Assembly: GCA_027919835.1 (NCBI GenBank)
Contig: JANVFP010000026.1
Coordinates: 372,001-436,000, forward strand
DNA from: Lentinula raphanica
Taxonomy: Eukaryota > Basidiomycota > Agaricomycetes > Agaricales > Omphalotaceae
Reading direction: 5' to 3'
DNA length: 64,000 nucleotides
The notes under the pieces were generated by a model. It had not been told where the DNA came from. It did not search any database and was given only the letters and a program-made list of their open reading frames with translations. Made by a program: the position numbers and the translations under genes. This document shows, piece by piece, positions 24,776 through 36,582 of this stretch; within the stretch, counting starts at the first letter, position 1; the number at the start of each line of letters is the position of its first letter.

Positions 24776-24950
24776 CGCTTGGAGGGTTCCTGCTTTTTTC
24801 TTGTATACTCTGTATGTTGGTTTTTGTGTCAGTTATCGATATACCCTTATGATACCGTTTCGCATATATCCACTGTTGTTGTTGTATAATGTTTCATTGT
24901 GTGGATTGCTGGATACGAATGATGCCCACTACCTCACCCAACGAGTTCCA

Positions 24951-25857
24951 CTATCCTCGCCGGACCCGGAGCTGAGGTGTCCAGGATTCGGGTTTCCAAT
25001 CGTCCGAACCTGTCTTGGGAAGAGATTTAGGAGGTCGTTGAATATCTGACTTGGAATCCCCATTCGGAACGGAGTTTGGTTTGAGGGATGGAGGAAGAGA
25101 GTCTGATACTTTGGATGGTGATAATGGCGAAGTAGATTTTGCGGCAGAAGTTGGCAGGGAATCTTGATCCGCATTTGACTGGATCTCAGAGGTAATCAAA
25201 GGCGTTTCTGAGGAAGTCGCATCCAGTGACCGGAGCTGAGCTCTTTCTTGCTGGAAATTGGCTTCGATGAGTGCAGCGTTTTGTTGAACGCGATGTTGCC
25301 GCATGAGATCCATTTGCAGTTCCTAGTTTGAGTAACCGAACGAACGTTTCGTATTGGAGAGAATCGGAGAAGCAATTATTCCACATACTTGGATAGAAGG
25401 TGGATTGAGCCGTGTATGAGCCAGCCAAGCAGACCATTGTACTATCAATGTTGTAAACCAGAGCAGAGATAGAATGATCGTTTGGGTACGCACTAGGTAA
25501 TCTCTTGGAACCGCCAATGTAATTCCATACATCATCTGGATTTCTGTATCTCACAGAACGTTTTGGCCGGGTGTAACCTACCCACTGAAGATTAAGCTAG
25601 GGCATACATCGTCCAATGGATGTGCTTCACCTGCGTTTTTCAGTGGATTTGACCGTTCATAGTAAGAGTTCCCTACGAAAGACAACGGTGAAAGAACTGG
25701 GATTATAGAACTTCAAGCACCAACCTTCGAGATCTCTACCAGCAAATCCAGTCTAGAGCAATGGTGAAGGGAAACATGAAGAAGAGAAGAGGTTGAAGGT
25801 GCGTACTGGATTCCAGATTTTGCGCCATAGATTCCGGAGCAGAGATGGTTTGGACAT
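24951..25857 (-). CDS. NDUFAF2: mitochondrial complex I assembly factor, NDUFAF2 / NDUFA12 family
   Basis: The spliced minus-strand product begins MSKPSLLRNLWRKIWNP and continues TGFAGRDLEGNSYYER, NPLKNAGYTRPKRSVRYRN, DDVWNYIGGSKRLP, then IQWSAWLAHTRLNPPSIQEL and RVQQNAALIEANFQQERAQL. The core motifs D-x-E-G-N-x-Y-Y-E, the K/R-R-x-V-x-Y-R block and Q-W-x-A-W-L-x-H-T-R define the NDUFA12/B17.2 family. The long acidic and Ser/Pro-rich C-terminal tail, ending LRVRRG, favours the assembly-factor branch (NDUFAF2, mimitin), which acts in the mitochondrial matrix and inner membrane during complex I maturation. Introns are short. The one after NPLKNAG is 53 nt. The gene is divergent from RPN3 with about 110 bp between the two start codons. 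Confidence 0.85.
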
Positions 25858-25967
25858 GGAGAGAATTTTAGGGTTAGGGTCTCAGTATACGCGTTCACGA
25901 CGCGCGTCTTTTGAATTCCATCATCCATCTTTCACTCTCCTCCGTATAACTGCTCTCAAAGCCCAAA
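25858..25967. promoter_or_regulatory. compact bidirectional promoter between NDUFAF2-like gene and RPN3
   Basis: Only 110 bp separate the two divergent ATGs, so both transcripts must start within or very near it. The region is mixed in composition, with TTAGGGTTAGGG near 25869-25880 and no TATA box. The TTAGGG pair resembles a binding site of Tbf1/Reb1-class factors, which often mark nucleosome-free bidirectional promoters in fungi. That link is inferred. Confidence 0.5.
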
Positions 25968-27702
25968 ATGAAATTAACAGAGAAGGACGAAAAGAAAGAT
26001 GAGAAGAAGGAGGAGACTACACAGGAGGAAGTTAAGAAAGAGCCTCCAACACCCTTGGCCGAGATCAAGGGAAACTTCGTGCTCATTGACAGGGCTGTTT
26101 CGACATTGGAACCCAGATTCACTCACAGAGTACTCAGGACACTCACAACTCTAGTGAAGAAGATAGATGAGGGGATCATTCGAAATGCTATTGAGGAAGC
26201 ATATCCCAAAGGTGCAATCTGGTAGTCTAACAGTCTCGAGAGCTTTGACTGATGTATGCCCATAGATTCAGCGACTAAAGCAACATTGCTCTCATGGATT
26301 CCTCTTTCTGCTTCTGGTGACGTCGAGATGCAAGTAGATTCTGTCAAACCCGCATCAATAACTACCGAACCCGTGCCAGAAATCGACATCTATCTTCGCC
26401 TGCTTGTTATCCACCAATTGCTCAAATCAAAGGAGAACGTTCCAAAAGCCAAAGATCTATCGGTCGAAACAGTCCAGAAGATGCAGGCTCTGAATCGCAG
26501 GAGCTTGGACTCGATCGCTGCCAAGGTTTGGTATGCTCTCGAACGCGCCTTCGAGATCAACGGAGATTTGGCGGAGGCTCGTCCGTGAGTTACCATGTAA
26601 TGGCTACATCTTACTCAAGTTACTCACTACTGCTTGCCTCAGACTGTTCCTAGCCGCACAGCGGACTGCAGCCCTTCGACACGACGACGATACTCAGGCA
26701 TCCCTAATCAATCGCCTGCTTCGTTCATACCTGGCTTACAGTCTGTACGATCAAGCCGACAAGCTTGTATCAAAGACAACGTTCCCTGTTTCTGCCGGTA
26801 ACCCCCAATACGCTCGATACCACTATTATCTTGGCCGGATAAAAGCCGTCCAGCTCAACTACAGTGATGCCCATACGAATTTACAACAAGCAATCCGTCG
26901 CGCGCCCCCGGCCACTGTTGCACCTGGTTTCTATCAGGCTGTTCATAAACTGTTTGTGGTGGTGGAGCTACTCATGGGTGATATTCCGGATCGAGGGATC
27001 TTCAGACATCCTGTGTTAGAGAAACCATTGAAAGGATACTTTGAGATTGTGAAAGGTACGCGACAGCTACTGTTGAGAGTATTACCCCAATTCACTCACT
27101 CGATATTTCGTCTTCTTTCCATATAGCTGTCCGAACAGGCTCTCTTTCACAGTTCCAACAAACAGTCTCCAAACACGCCGCACTCTTCCAAGCTGACAAG
27201 ACCCACACTCTAATCACCCGACTACGTCAGAACGTCATAAAAACAGGAATACGACGCCTATCGCTTGCTTATTCTCTCATCTCCCTAAAAGACATCTGCG
27301 TGAAACTTCACCTGGATTCCGAGGAAGACGCCGAGTACATTGTCGGTAAAGCTATTCGGGATGGTGTCATTGACGGGCGATTGATCCATGAAGATGGGTG
27401 GATGGCCTGTGGTGGTGCTGGGGGTGTAAAGAGAGGTTACGGTTCGGAGGTAGCGGAAATATTTTCGAGAAGAATTGGATATTGTTTGGAACTGCATAAC
27501 CAGAGTGTCAAGGCAAGCGGCTGTGCCGTCATCTTGTTTGAGCTCCCTACTTACCTGAATGTCCCAGGCAATGCGTTACCCTTTGAATGCTCATCGGAAA
27601 GAACTCGCAGACGCGGAAGGAGCTCGGGAACGAGAGAAAGAGCTGGCGAAGGAAATCCAAGAGGGTGATCTGGATGACGAAGACCTTGGCGGAGAGTTTT
27701 GA
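25968..27702 (+). CDS. RPN3: 26S proteasome regulatory subunit Rpn3 (PSMD3)
   Basis: This is a non-ATPase lid subunit of the 19S regulatory particle. The charged N-terminus MKLTEKDEKKDEKK is followed by helical repeats: FVLIDRAVSTLEPRFTHRVLRTL, KVWYALERAFEINGDLAEAR, RHDDDTQASLINRLLRSYL and GNPQYARYHYYLGRIKAVQL, with IFRHPVLEKPLKGYFEIVKAV leading into the PCI domain. The PCI winged helix reads LITRLRQNVIKTGIRRLSLAYS, ISLKDICVKLHLDSEEDAEYIV, AIRDGVIDG. The last exon restores AMRYPLNAHRKELADAE and ends DDEDLGGEF, an acidic end typical of the family. The length of about 500 residues is normal. Introns are short and lie near 26225, 26585, 27055 and 27515. The gene is divergent from the NDUFAF2-like gene. 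Confidence 0.95.
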
Positions 27703-27933
27703 GTGACCTTCAGGCTTCATGTAGAATACTGTCGGTACACAGTGCATCCTCGAAATAAATGAAAAAGCAGAAGTCCGAGTCTGTCAAAGCTGGTTCACCA
27801 GACAGAAAGACTTAGTAACTCGCACGCGCGTCGCGCTTCTTTCTTTCTTCCCATGTGCTGAATCTCATAAGTACCTGCTGTATATTCCGTTCATACTTGA
27901 AGTTGTAAATATTCGCTTTCTCAACCTACCATC

Positions 27934-30169
27934 ATGACAAAAGCAGAACGACAACCGCTGTCTGCATTACTGCCAACAAAAGTCCTTCCAGCAAAACATT
28001 CAATACCGCATATCGAATGGACACCGACGAGATACAAGGATCCACCCCAGCCTCCACCGACAGATGACAGAGCGCAAGAGCAAGAACTCGCGTATGCGAA
28101 GCAGTTTATGGATGGAAAGATGATCAAGAAGACTAGACCAAGACGGACAGTGGATTTTAACGGTGGAATGGGTAGATGGAATACGGCAAGTCTCTTCATC
28201 CTTCGCGCGTATGATGGTCGTACTGAGCGTATTCCTGAACAGCTACGAAAACTGCGTCCAAATCCACTGTACACATCTCAGATGAGGCCTTGTCCTCCTT
28301 CGATCATCGATGTGCGTACATTCTTGCTCCTCCGAGAACACCGTTCAACCTGGACGTAGCTTCTACCACCAAAAGCCTACACAGATAACGCCTCAACATC
28401 ATTGTGCACGAAATTTGTTCACACTTCGACGAACAAAATACGGTGTCCGGTGAACGTCGTTACAGTACGTTCAACTCCAGGTCTTGTCTCATCTTTCGTT
28501 TGCTCATGGCTACGTTCCCCTACCCAGTGGACCCCTGAAGGCCGTAGGATCCTCACAGGCTCTACCTCTGGCGAATTTACCCTCTGGAATGGACTCACTT
28601 TCAATTTCGAAACAATTCTCCAAGCACACGATACAGCGGTCTGCACACTCTCATTCACACATTCCGGTGCATACCTCGCGTCTGCGGACAAGACGGGTGT
28701 CATCAAGTACTTTGAGCCCAACATGAACAATCTTACTGCTTGGCAGGGCTCTAATTCACGAGAAGCTATTCGAGGGATTAGCTTCAGTCCCGATGACAGG
28801 AGGTTCGCGACTGCGAGTGATGATTCAAGTGTGAGGATTTGGTCGTTCCAGGAGAGCAGGGTAGAAAGTGTCTTGACAGGTGAGTTCGCGTGAACCTGCT
28901 TTACAAGATGCCTCTCTTATGCTTGCGCTCAAGGCCATGGATGGGACGTGAAATGTGTGCAATGGCATCCAACGAAAGGGCTCATTGTCTCTGGAAGTAA
29001 AGACAATCAAATCAAATTCTGGGATCCACGGACAGGCACCGTGCTGAGCACACTGTAAAGTCATTCGACGCTTAGTAGATATTCAACAGCTAACGTTGTC
29101 TTCGCTCTTCTCCTCAGTCACCAACACAAAAATACCATCCAAGCACTTGCTTGGTCTCCCAACGGCAATCTCGTTGCCAGTGCTTCTCGTGATCAGACTG
29201 TGCGTGTGTTCGATATCAGGGCAATGAAAGAGTACCGTGTACTCAAGGGGCATAAGAAGGAAGTGTGCTGTAGGTTCGAGCTATTCGTTCCATTGACAAA
29301 GTCTGATTGTTGTATCTTTCCCATTAGCGGTGGCCTGGCATCCAGTACACCCGATCCTTGTCTCTGGCGGCTCAGAAGGCTCTATCATTCATTGGGATCT
29401 CTCTTCCGAGGAATCTTCCTCCATGACCCCATTCCTTCCACCTCCTTCGACGAAATCCAAACTCTCTGATCTTCCTGCTCACCTTGTCCTCCCTCCGACC
29501 CCTACCACATTACCTCGAGCCACCATCGCCGAAGCACACGACTCCAACGTATGGTCACTCGCGTTCCACCCGCTCGGGCACCTCCTCGTCTCAGCCTCAA
29601 ACGACCACACGACGCGGTTCTGGTCAAGGGAACGTCCGGGAGATAGTGACGCGGTGTTTAGCACGGGTGGAGAGAAACCCCCTGCTGCGGTCGATGGTGC
29701 GGATGGGGACTGGGATGAGGAGGATATGGCGGTGCCCGGTTTCGGTGGAGCCGGGTCTGGGGGCTGGTATGGTAGAGAGGAAGACGGATACGAGGGAGGA
29801 ACTAATGGAACGGGCGCAGCATATGGCAACGGCAACTTGCCTACACAGAATGGGTACGATACCGGTGATCGAGGTGGATTCGGTGGCGGCGCAGATGACG
29901 AGTTTAGCATCCCTGGAATCGGCGATGGTGCCAGTGCCAACACGAATTCTTCCCGTACGAATGGCCCATCGCCGTCGCAGGATGATGCGATATATGCCCC
30001 GGGTGCAGGTTCCTCAAATGAATGGTACGGTGGAGGCGGAGGCGGAGGCGGGGACAGGGAAAGAGGTGGTGCTGGCGAGCGAGGGTTCAATGACTCTTGG
30101 GGAAGAGGAGGCGGCCGTGAGAATGGAGGAGGTAGACAGAGATGGGGTGGAAGAAGGTCACGGTATTGA
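27934..30169 (+). CDS. PFS2: polyadenylation factor subunit 2 (Pfs2/WDR33), WD40 protein with Gly-rich tail
   Basis: This is a scaffold of the cleavage and polyadenylation factor, which recognises the poly(A) signal in the nucleus. The N-terminal block [16 protein letters not shown] and [20 protein letters not shown] are hallmarks of Pfs2/WDR33. Seven WD repeats follow, including [98 protein letters not shown] and [20 protein letters not shown]. The C-terminal third is Gly/Asn/Asp-rich and ends in an RGG-like run ([20 protein letters not shown]). Introns interrupt the WD part near 28190, 28315, 28460, 28880, 29055 and 29270. The long minus-strand frame opposite the Gly-rich tail is a mirror of its GC-rich codons. 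The stop is at 30169. Confidence 0.93.
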
Positions 30170-30431
30170 TGTTTGCTTGCTCAGGCTTCAGGAATCAGGA
30201 ATCAGTGCAACTTGATTCCAAGACGGCGAGATTCAAATTTTGAGCATTCTGAGTATCTGTTAAGGAGATGAGGCTTCACAGATTCACAGATATTGAAGAG
30301 CTCCAGAGTTATTCTGGCTTCGTTAGGTAGGCAGACAACATTTTTACTCTACTCTACGATGATGATTATGCATTAATTACCTACTCTACTTGCTTTGGGA
30401 CATCTGAAGGACTGTACACTAGTCCTCTTCC

Positions 30432-32899
30432 CTACTTTTTCTGCGACTCTTCCAAAGTCTGCATCACCACCCTCGAAAACTTGCTCCGAGCTCGTATTCT
30501 GGGACCATAGAAGAAAAGTATCTGATGATATCGACCATAACACTGTCGTCAGCCTCGAGCCTGTCCGAAACACAAAGTGACAACTCACGAAGGGTATAGG
30601 CATCAAAAGACATGCGATGCAACCGAACATCGTATTGGCCCACTTGTAACTCATTTCCGCGTACATTTGCTGCGTGAATAAAGGGAAGGCGGTGGCAGCA
30701 ATATTTCGACACAGGCTTTGGCCTGCCAAAGCAGAGGAGGCGAACGGGCCATAACTATCGACAGCAAGGTTATCAGAAAGGGTACGATTCGAGATGTAAG
30801 AAGTTCATACCAATCAGCCAAATATGTGAATACAGCAAGATATATGATGAATGTGCCGTGGACAAAAATCTTGGATGAAGTGCGTTTAACTGGAAAGGCC
30901 TCAGAAAGGTGAACACCATGAGCCTACCGTGATTCCGATGGTCAAAGCGATCCAGGGAACATCTGTGAATGTGGACCAAGCGTAGATGAACATCCCACAG
31001 GGAACGAGTATCGCAGCGCCGCAAGCACAGTAAAGCCTAGCTTCGGGTCCTCGATTTGGGTAATTGTTTCTGCACGAAAGGGGGAAATTGTATGGACTCT
31101 TCAGAAAGCTCGACTATGTAGTTACTGACCTATATAGACGTTCTTGAAAGAAATTCGTGCAAAATCCGAAGAGTGTGCCAATCCTGTGAATACAAACTTA
31201 CCTATAAGTAAACGAACAGCTTCGGACCGATATAAGCACGTACATAAACGTTACAAAGACAGTCCCCACTTGGCCCGTGTTGAATCCATGTAGAGTTTTG
31301 AAAACCGAACCGATTGACCTAAGGAAACATGGACAATACGGTTCAGGGCGTATCATATAACGAAAATATCACCATACGCACTCGATCATACAGAAGAATA
31401 CACCCCAGACGAAACCTATCCAAAGCTGTAGGAAACGATTATTGATTAGCGAGACAGTGGCAATGGGAAACGAGCAATGGATACGCACGCTAAAACTAGC
31501 TACAATGGGCTCTGTTGTAAGTAAGACTGGGACAGGTAAATTGAGCTCGCTAACGTTGTCATCATTAGGCATATCCACTCACGTATCGGTCTCGTACAAG
31601 ACACCCAAATGAGCGTGCTTAGTTTCGCTCGCTCGTCTTCTACCCGAGCACGATATCTCGGATTCCCAGTCTTCTGCCTCATTCTTCGAGCTATGCGTGT
31701 CAGGATTATCGACGAACGCGTCTCTCTTGAGATCAGGGGGACCAGGACCAAATAGAATCCGGTTATGCTGGAACCATTCGAGTTCGTAAGATTTAATATA
31801 TCAAGATCTCCTAGTCACTAGTAGACCACTCACATCATTTGAATCCACTGGATCCATCGCCACTGTAATCTCGGGTTCATTTGTATCCATCCGGCGTATA
31901 GAGGTCCGAAACCACTCCCACCTATGGCAGCTACTGAGAACAAGGACATGGGTAGTCCTCGCCTGGTCGATAAGGACATAGTTCTCAGAATGTAGCACCA
32001 GATCAGAAATCTTGTCGCCTACTTACTCGTGAGTCTGCCATATATCAGCAATCGTTCCCCCAACCATGGTTGCCCACGTCGAAGCAAACGCGCCCTGTAT
32101 AAATCGTGAGATGAGGACCGTTTGGATGTTGTGTGCTCTTTAAACAAGAAGAGGTAAGAGATAAGCTTCAGATAATGCTCGGAGGGAGCAATAAGGTTCT
32201 TACAATGCGATCCCTATGTACATCAGCAGGACCCCAGAGGCTGAGATGTAATACAGCGGTTGTCTTCCAATTTCCTCACTGAACGAGGCTGTCACGAGAG
32301 GCACTACTCCGAAACCTAACGTGTAAAGACTCAAGCCTATCGTCGCCTGGAACTCTGTACAGTTCAAATCGATGATCATCGAATCGAAACCAAGTGTGTA
32401 AGTGCTTGCGTTAGAGGCTTCATAGACTGATGATCAGTAAACGACCCAAAAAGCAAGGTGCAATTGTGGAACAATGATTTCACTTACAAGCGAGGAGAGT
32501 AGAGAAACATGCCAAAGCAGTGATTGCCCACTTCTTTGAGCGAGAGAAATTTATCGGGTTACGAGGGTCTCCAGGTTCGAAATCGATCTGTCCGAGACAT
32601 TGTATAAACCACTGAGAAATAACATCTAGCATACTCACATAGAGAGGTTCAAGTGGTTGAGGACCGTCATGGTCAATGTCGACCTCAGTTATACCTTCTT
32701 TCACATTGAGCTCCACCTCTTTCTCTTTTGAGCTAGCAAGCTGTTTTGAGAAAGTTATCCGGGGATCGATGTCAGGCTCCGCGGCATCACTGTTGGCATT
32801 TTTTATGATTACGCCCTCTTCCACCTCGGGCTCGACGAAGATTGTACTTGTCCCAGGTGAAAGAGATGGGCGGATGGCCTTGACCTCTGTATGCTTCAT
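30432..32899 (-). CDS. MFS transporter, DHA1 (drug:H+ antiporter-1) type
   Basis: This is a polytopic membrane transporter. The cytosolic N-terminus of about 115 residues starts MKHTEVKAIRPSLSPG and leads to FEPGDPRNPINFSRSKKWAI, the usual entry into helix 1 of fungal Tpo/Flr-like DHA1 proteins. The second half of the N-domain carries RFIQGAFASTWATMVGGTIADIW, the antiporter motif C region, followed by LPMSLFSVAAIGGSGFGPLYAGWI. After a central loop (TRIARRMRQKTGNPRYRA) the C-domain helices run to PLFTQQMYAEMSYKWANTMFGCIACLLMPIPF, and the frame ends in QTLEESQKK. Many short introns are present. The family exports drugs, polyamines or other small molecules at the plasma membrane. The substrate is unknown, and no biosynthetic partner is adjacent. 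Confidence 0.88.
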
Positions 32900-33497
32900 G
32901 CTAGTGAGACGTCCGAGTGCGTGTAATCAACCTGTGCAATCCTTGAGCTTGAATAACAGAGCTGCCACCGACAAGGCTAGGATTCAGGAAAAGGGTTTGC
33001 GGAGACCGAAGAAGGAAGGGGAATGAAGTGAAACGCGGGTACATAGAAAGGAATCTTACCATTGGGACTAGAAAAAGTCCGGGGGGTTAATGATGAACCG
33101 TTTATAGGAAAATTTCAAAGGCAGAAGAAAAAGCACTCAAACTCCGTCAAACGGAATGCGACTCGTGCGACTCGTGCGGACGGCGAGAAGTTGCTCGGAA
33201 TCATCGTTGTGAGTCCTCGGTGCACATCTCATCGACGATGTTGAATCACCCCAAGAGTCAAGGGTGAGATAAACTCAGATGGAAATCGACTGGAGGCCTG
33301 TGGAGGCCATCCTGAGGAAACGGGTAAACACTTAGCCTGAGCGTAGCGACAATTCAACTCCAAAATCACAGAATGTTTTATACAGATAGATCCAGAAAGA
33401 CGACAAACCTATGATACTTCTAGCACATACATACTGTATACATATCGGCGAAGATTCAATATGATAAACACGTCAGCTACATGTCTTTTTATATGTG
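32900..33497. other. intergenic region upstream of the MFS gene
   Basis: This 598-bp gap should contain the MFS promoter and the 3' end of the next minus-strand gene. A tandem CGACTCGTGCGACTCGTGCGGACGGCG motif (about 33160-33185; two GACTCGTGCG copies) is the only internal repeat I see. No coding exon is supported. Confidence 0.3.
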
Positions 33498-36400
33498 TCA
33501 AGGTTCTACTACGGTCGCTTGAGTATCAGTGGTGTATCTTCTGTCTGTTTTAGAGAACAGAGATGTATTTCTCCAAAGATCGCCGACCACAGTCCCCATG
33601 GAGCTTTTACGAGCGTGCGGGTTTCGTAATTCGATTGGCGGCTGGACAGCTGCTTGGCCCGACGCCTGTCGTTTGTGCAACAACCGCCATCCAAAAGCAA
33701 CCAAACCAATAGCGCCGTCGATGATATACCAAAGACCAAACAAGAAAAAGGTCAGTCCTTCATGAGCATAGGACCAGAATGACCCTTGATCGTCTGAACG
33801 GTGATCCCACGAAGCGAGCGCTGTAACGCACCACAGGACGAGGATGGCGACGACGAACCATGCACTGCTCATAAGAGAGCGGACGAAGGCGTCAGAGTTG
33901 ATGTAGCACATGAAGGAAAACGCAACGAGGAAACAGAGTACACTGCAAGCAGAAAAAAAGATTGTCAGATGACAAGGACAACGTGGATTATTACTTTCAC
34001 GTACCCCCACAATAAGAGGGCGTACGGCACACTATATAGGATAGCAAGTGATGCTATCCCAAGTCGGTTTTTCTCCCATGAATTGAGGAAGTTTGCCTGA
34101 CAAGGGATAAGTCTGGAGTCAAAACATGACTACGTGGTGGGGCAGCGTACAGCATCGAGAGCAGTGTCCTTTGCCTTGGCGCGATGTTTGCGTGCGAGAA
34201 CTAGACCAAGTATTATACTTCCGAAACTGGCGACTATGGACAGAAAACTGGAGATTTGTGCAGGTGACCGTCCAGGCGAATCGCTAGAGTTGTCTATCGA
34301 TTGAATGGCCAAAAATGCCACATTGGCATTGAGGAGCACGGTATTCTGATTGTGACATGAACAAATGATAACAGGAATCCTTGACGAGAGTACATACAAA
34401 GAGGATAATCTGTTCCCATTCAGCATTCATCTGATTGACAAATTCGGCCCATGCAGCTTCGTGAACGAGATTATCTACCCAGAGATTTGAGAATATCCGA
34501 TAATACATATCTGGAGCCGAGAACAGAGCGGGTGAGAAACACTTCATCCACCAAGGACGACGGTTTTGAAGACGGTCCGCTTTGTCATGTATCGATTGAT
34601 CACGGTCCAGTCGAGCAGCAGGTTGCCCATAGAAGTGAAGAAAGCGTAGGCGTGCTGAAGAAGCATTATTCTATATGAGATTACACATAATACATTGCGC
34701 GCTCACAGAAGATGTACATGGTACGGCCTGAAAGTCACTTGTTCAATATCATCTTCCAGAAAGTCTTTTGTTCAATATACGTACCAAAAGCTGAAACACC
34801 TCCACCAGTTCCAGGATTCTCTAATCGAGTAGGATAAATTATTCAAGGCAACAAAATCCAGCGTGTATAACTCACTTCGGAGATTGTTCGAAAGAAGAAT
34901 CATTTTTTCCAAGTCTGTGATACTGTATGGCACGGTACTGGTGGAGGATGTAATTGTATCTGTGAAGAAAGGTAAGGAAATCTTGTGAACCAGACCATGA
35001 ACAACTAACCACAGAGACAGTGTATGAGTATATCCCGCAATGCATCCACGGCCTCGATTGTGAGATGGAAAGAGTGGGGGAAAAGATGGCAATGATACCA
35101 GTAGAATGCAACAACAATATGTTCTATGGGAGATGTAAGGACAGAAAGTGAGCAGGTAACAGCACAGTTACCTATGTGTGTTGGGGATGTTACTCCTTTT
35201 ACTTCCCACCATGCAGTAAACATTTCAGCGTTGACAGAATCGAGCCAAAACATGGTTTTAGTATCATGATCCACGATGTAATATTCGCACGTATAATCAT
35301 TTGGATCGTCTGATTCACTGCGTAGGCTGAGTACCGTGTTATTCCGGGGCAGCGATAACTGGATACTGCGAGACCGCGTAAAATCTTCAAAATCATTGAT
35401 GCACTCCATGATATGAGTCCGGGTGATATCGTCCATGAGGTTGGCATCTGTGTAGTACGTCTAGGATGATGAAGTTAATATCGATAGAAAATACTGTAGT
35501 GCGACTCACCCCATTCCCATAGACATAATAGCAGGCACCCTCTGGATGAATCTTTCTTTCCCATCCAGCCGGTATGGCTTTTTCACTGTTGACCGAGTGC
35601 GTTTCAACAAATATTCGGATTTCCGAGTGAATTCATCCTTACGGTTCAAACGATCTAGTCTGAGGTGCAAGGACATAAGGCTTGCGTTCATCTGAGCTGT
35701 GATGATTGGTTAGTGACAGGATCGATGAAAGCGAGACCTAGCTTACACATAAGTAGTTCGCTCATATCGAGGGTAAAATTCAGACGCTATAGGGCGAAAT
35801 CTCTTGTGTACTTCTGAGAGCTGCTTGAATTCCGGTTCGCCTTCGCTTAAATGGAGCGTGAACGGAGGGTCAACCTGGACCGGAGAGGTATGTATCGGAA
35901 CCATGTCAGATCCTTCATCGTCAGGTCCTCTGTCAATTGTAATGCTTGGAGGAATCGAAATTTGGGACCCAGAGCCGTTCCTACTTGTGTAAGGACTGAT
36001 AGGACGAGAAACGGACAGTTGACCATGGAAACTAGGCGGTCGGGAGCCAAACGGTTGTCCATACAAGCTGTTTGGTCGTGAAGACAGACGAGATTTTGAG
36101 CCAGAAAGGTGGTGATGTTGTCCAGAGATAGCCGGTATATCTATGTGAGGATTCGAGCGACTCCTGGTATCGATATGTCTGGCTCGTGTTGGCGTTGTTG
36201 GGCGTAAAGTGATCTGTTGTTGATGCGATGCTTGCTGGGCACTCGTGTCGGTATGGATGGAAGAGGCGCTGATATCTTGGGATGAGGCTGAAGCATTTGG
36301 TCCGCTGAATGGATAAGGATATAGACTGTCCTGGACAGGTACATGGCTAGCAGAAATCACATTCTCCGAGGAGGTGAATGGCTGAGCTGGTCCAAATGCA

Positions 36401-36582
36401 AGATATCCTGTGGTGAACTTGGTAGAGCGAGCCTCACTCGTGTTTTCCTTTTGCCCAGTCCGTGTTCTGCGGCGATGCAACAAGAAACTGAAAAGGGCGA
36501 AGATGTATCGAATAGTGGATCGCACTGGGTTGGTGTTGTACAATTGTCGAAGGAGTTCGGCAATCCTCTTGAGCAGCTTCAT
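33498..36582 (-). CDS. WW-like-motif membrane protein, paralogue A (uncharacterised Agaricomycete family)
   Basis: This is a multi-exon minus-strand gene. The N-terminus MKLLKRIAELLRQLYN has one hydrophobic segment (IRYIFALFSFLLHRRR) and then a long disordered Ser/Pro/His-rich part, to about residue 240. After introns the product reads AIPAGWERKIHPEGACYYVYG, TTYYTDANLMDDIT, YYIVDHDTKTMFWLD, FYWYHCHLFPHSF. This resembles a WW-type fold followed by a conserved YWxH...FPxxF block. The C-terminus holds at least four membrane helices (SSFLSIVASFGSIILGLVL; SLAILYSVPYALLLWGVLCF; SAWFVVAILVLWCVTAL; FFLFGLWYIIDGAIGLVAFG). The same order of motifs occurs in the gene at 40977-42905, so the two are paralogues. 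No function is known to me. The stop is at 33498 and the start is the first in-frame ATG of the long exon. Confidence 0.72.

Noticed and set aside
29479..30090. 203-codon minus-strand frame opposite PFS2
   Set aside because: It mirrors the Gly-rich tail of PFS2 (Gly codons read as Pro/Ala on the other strand).
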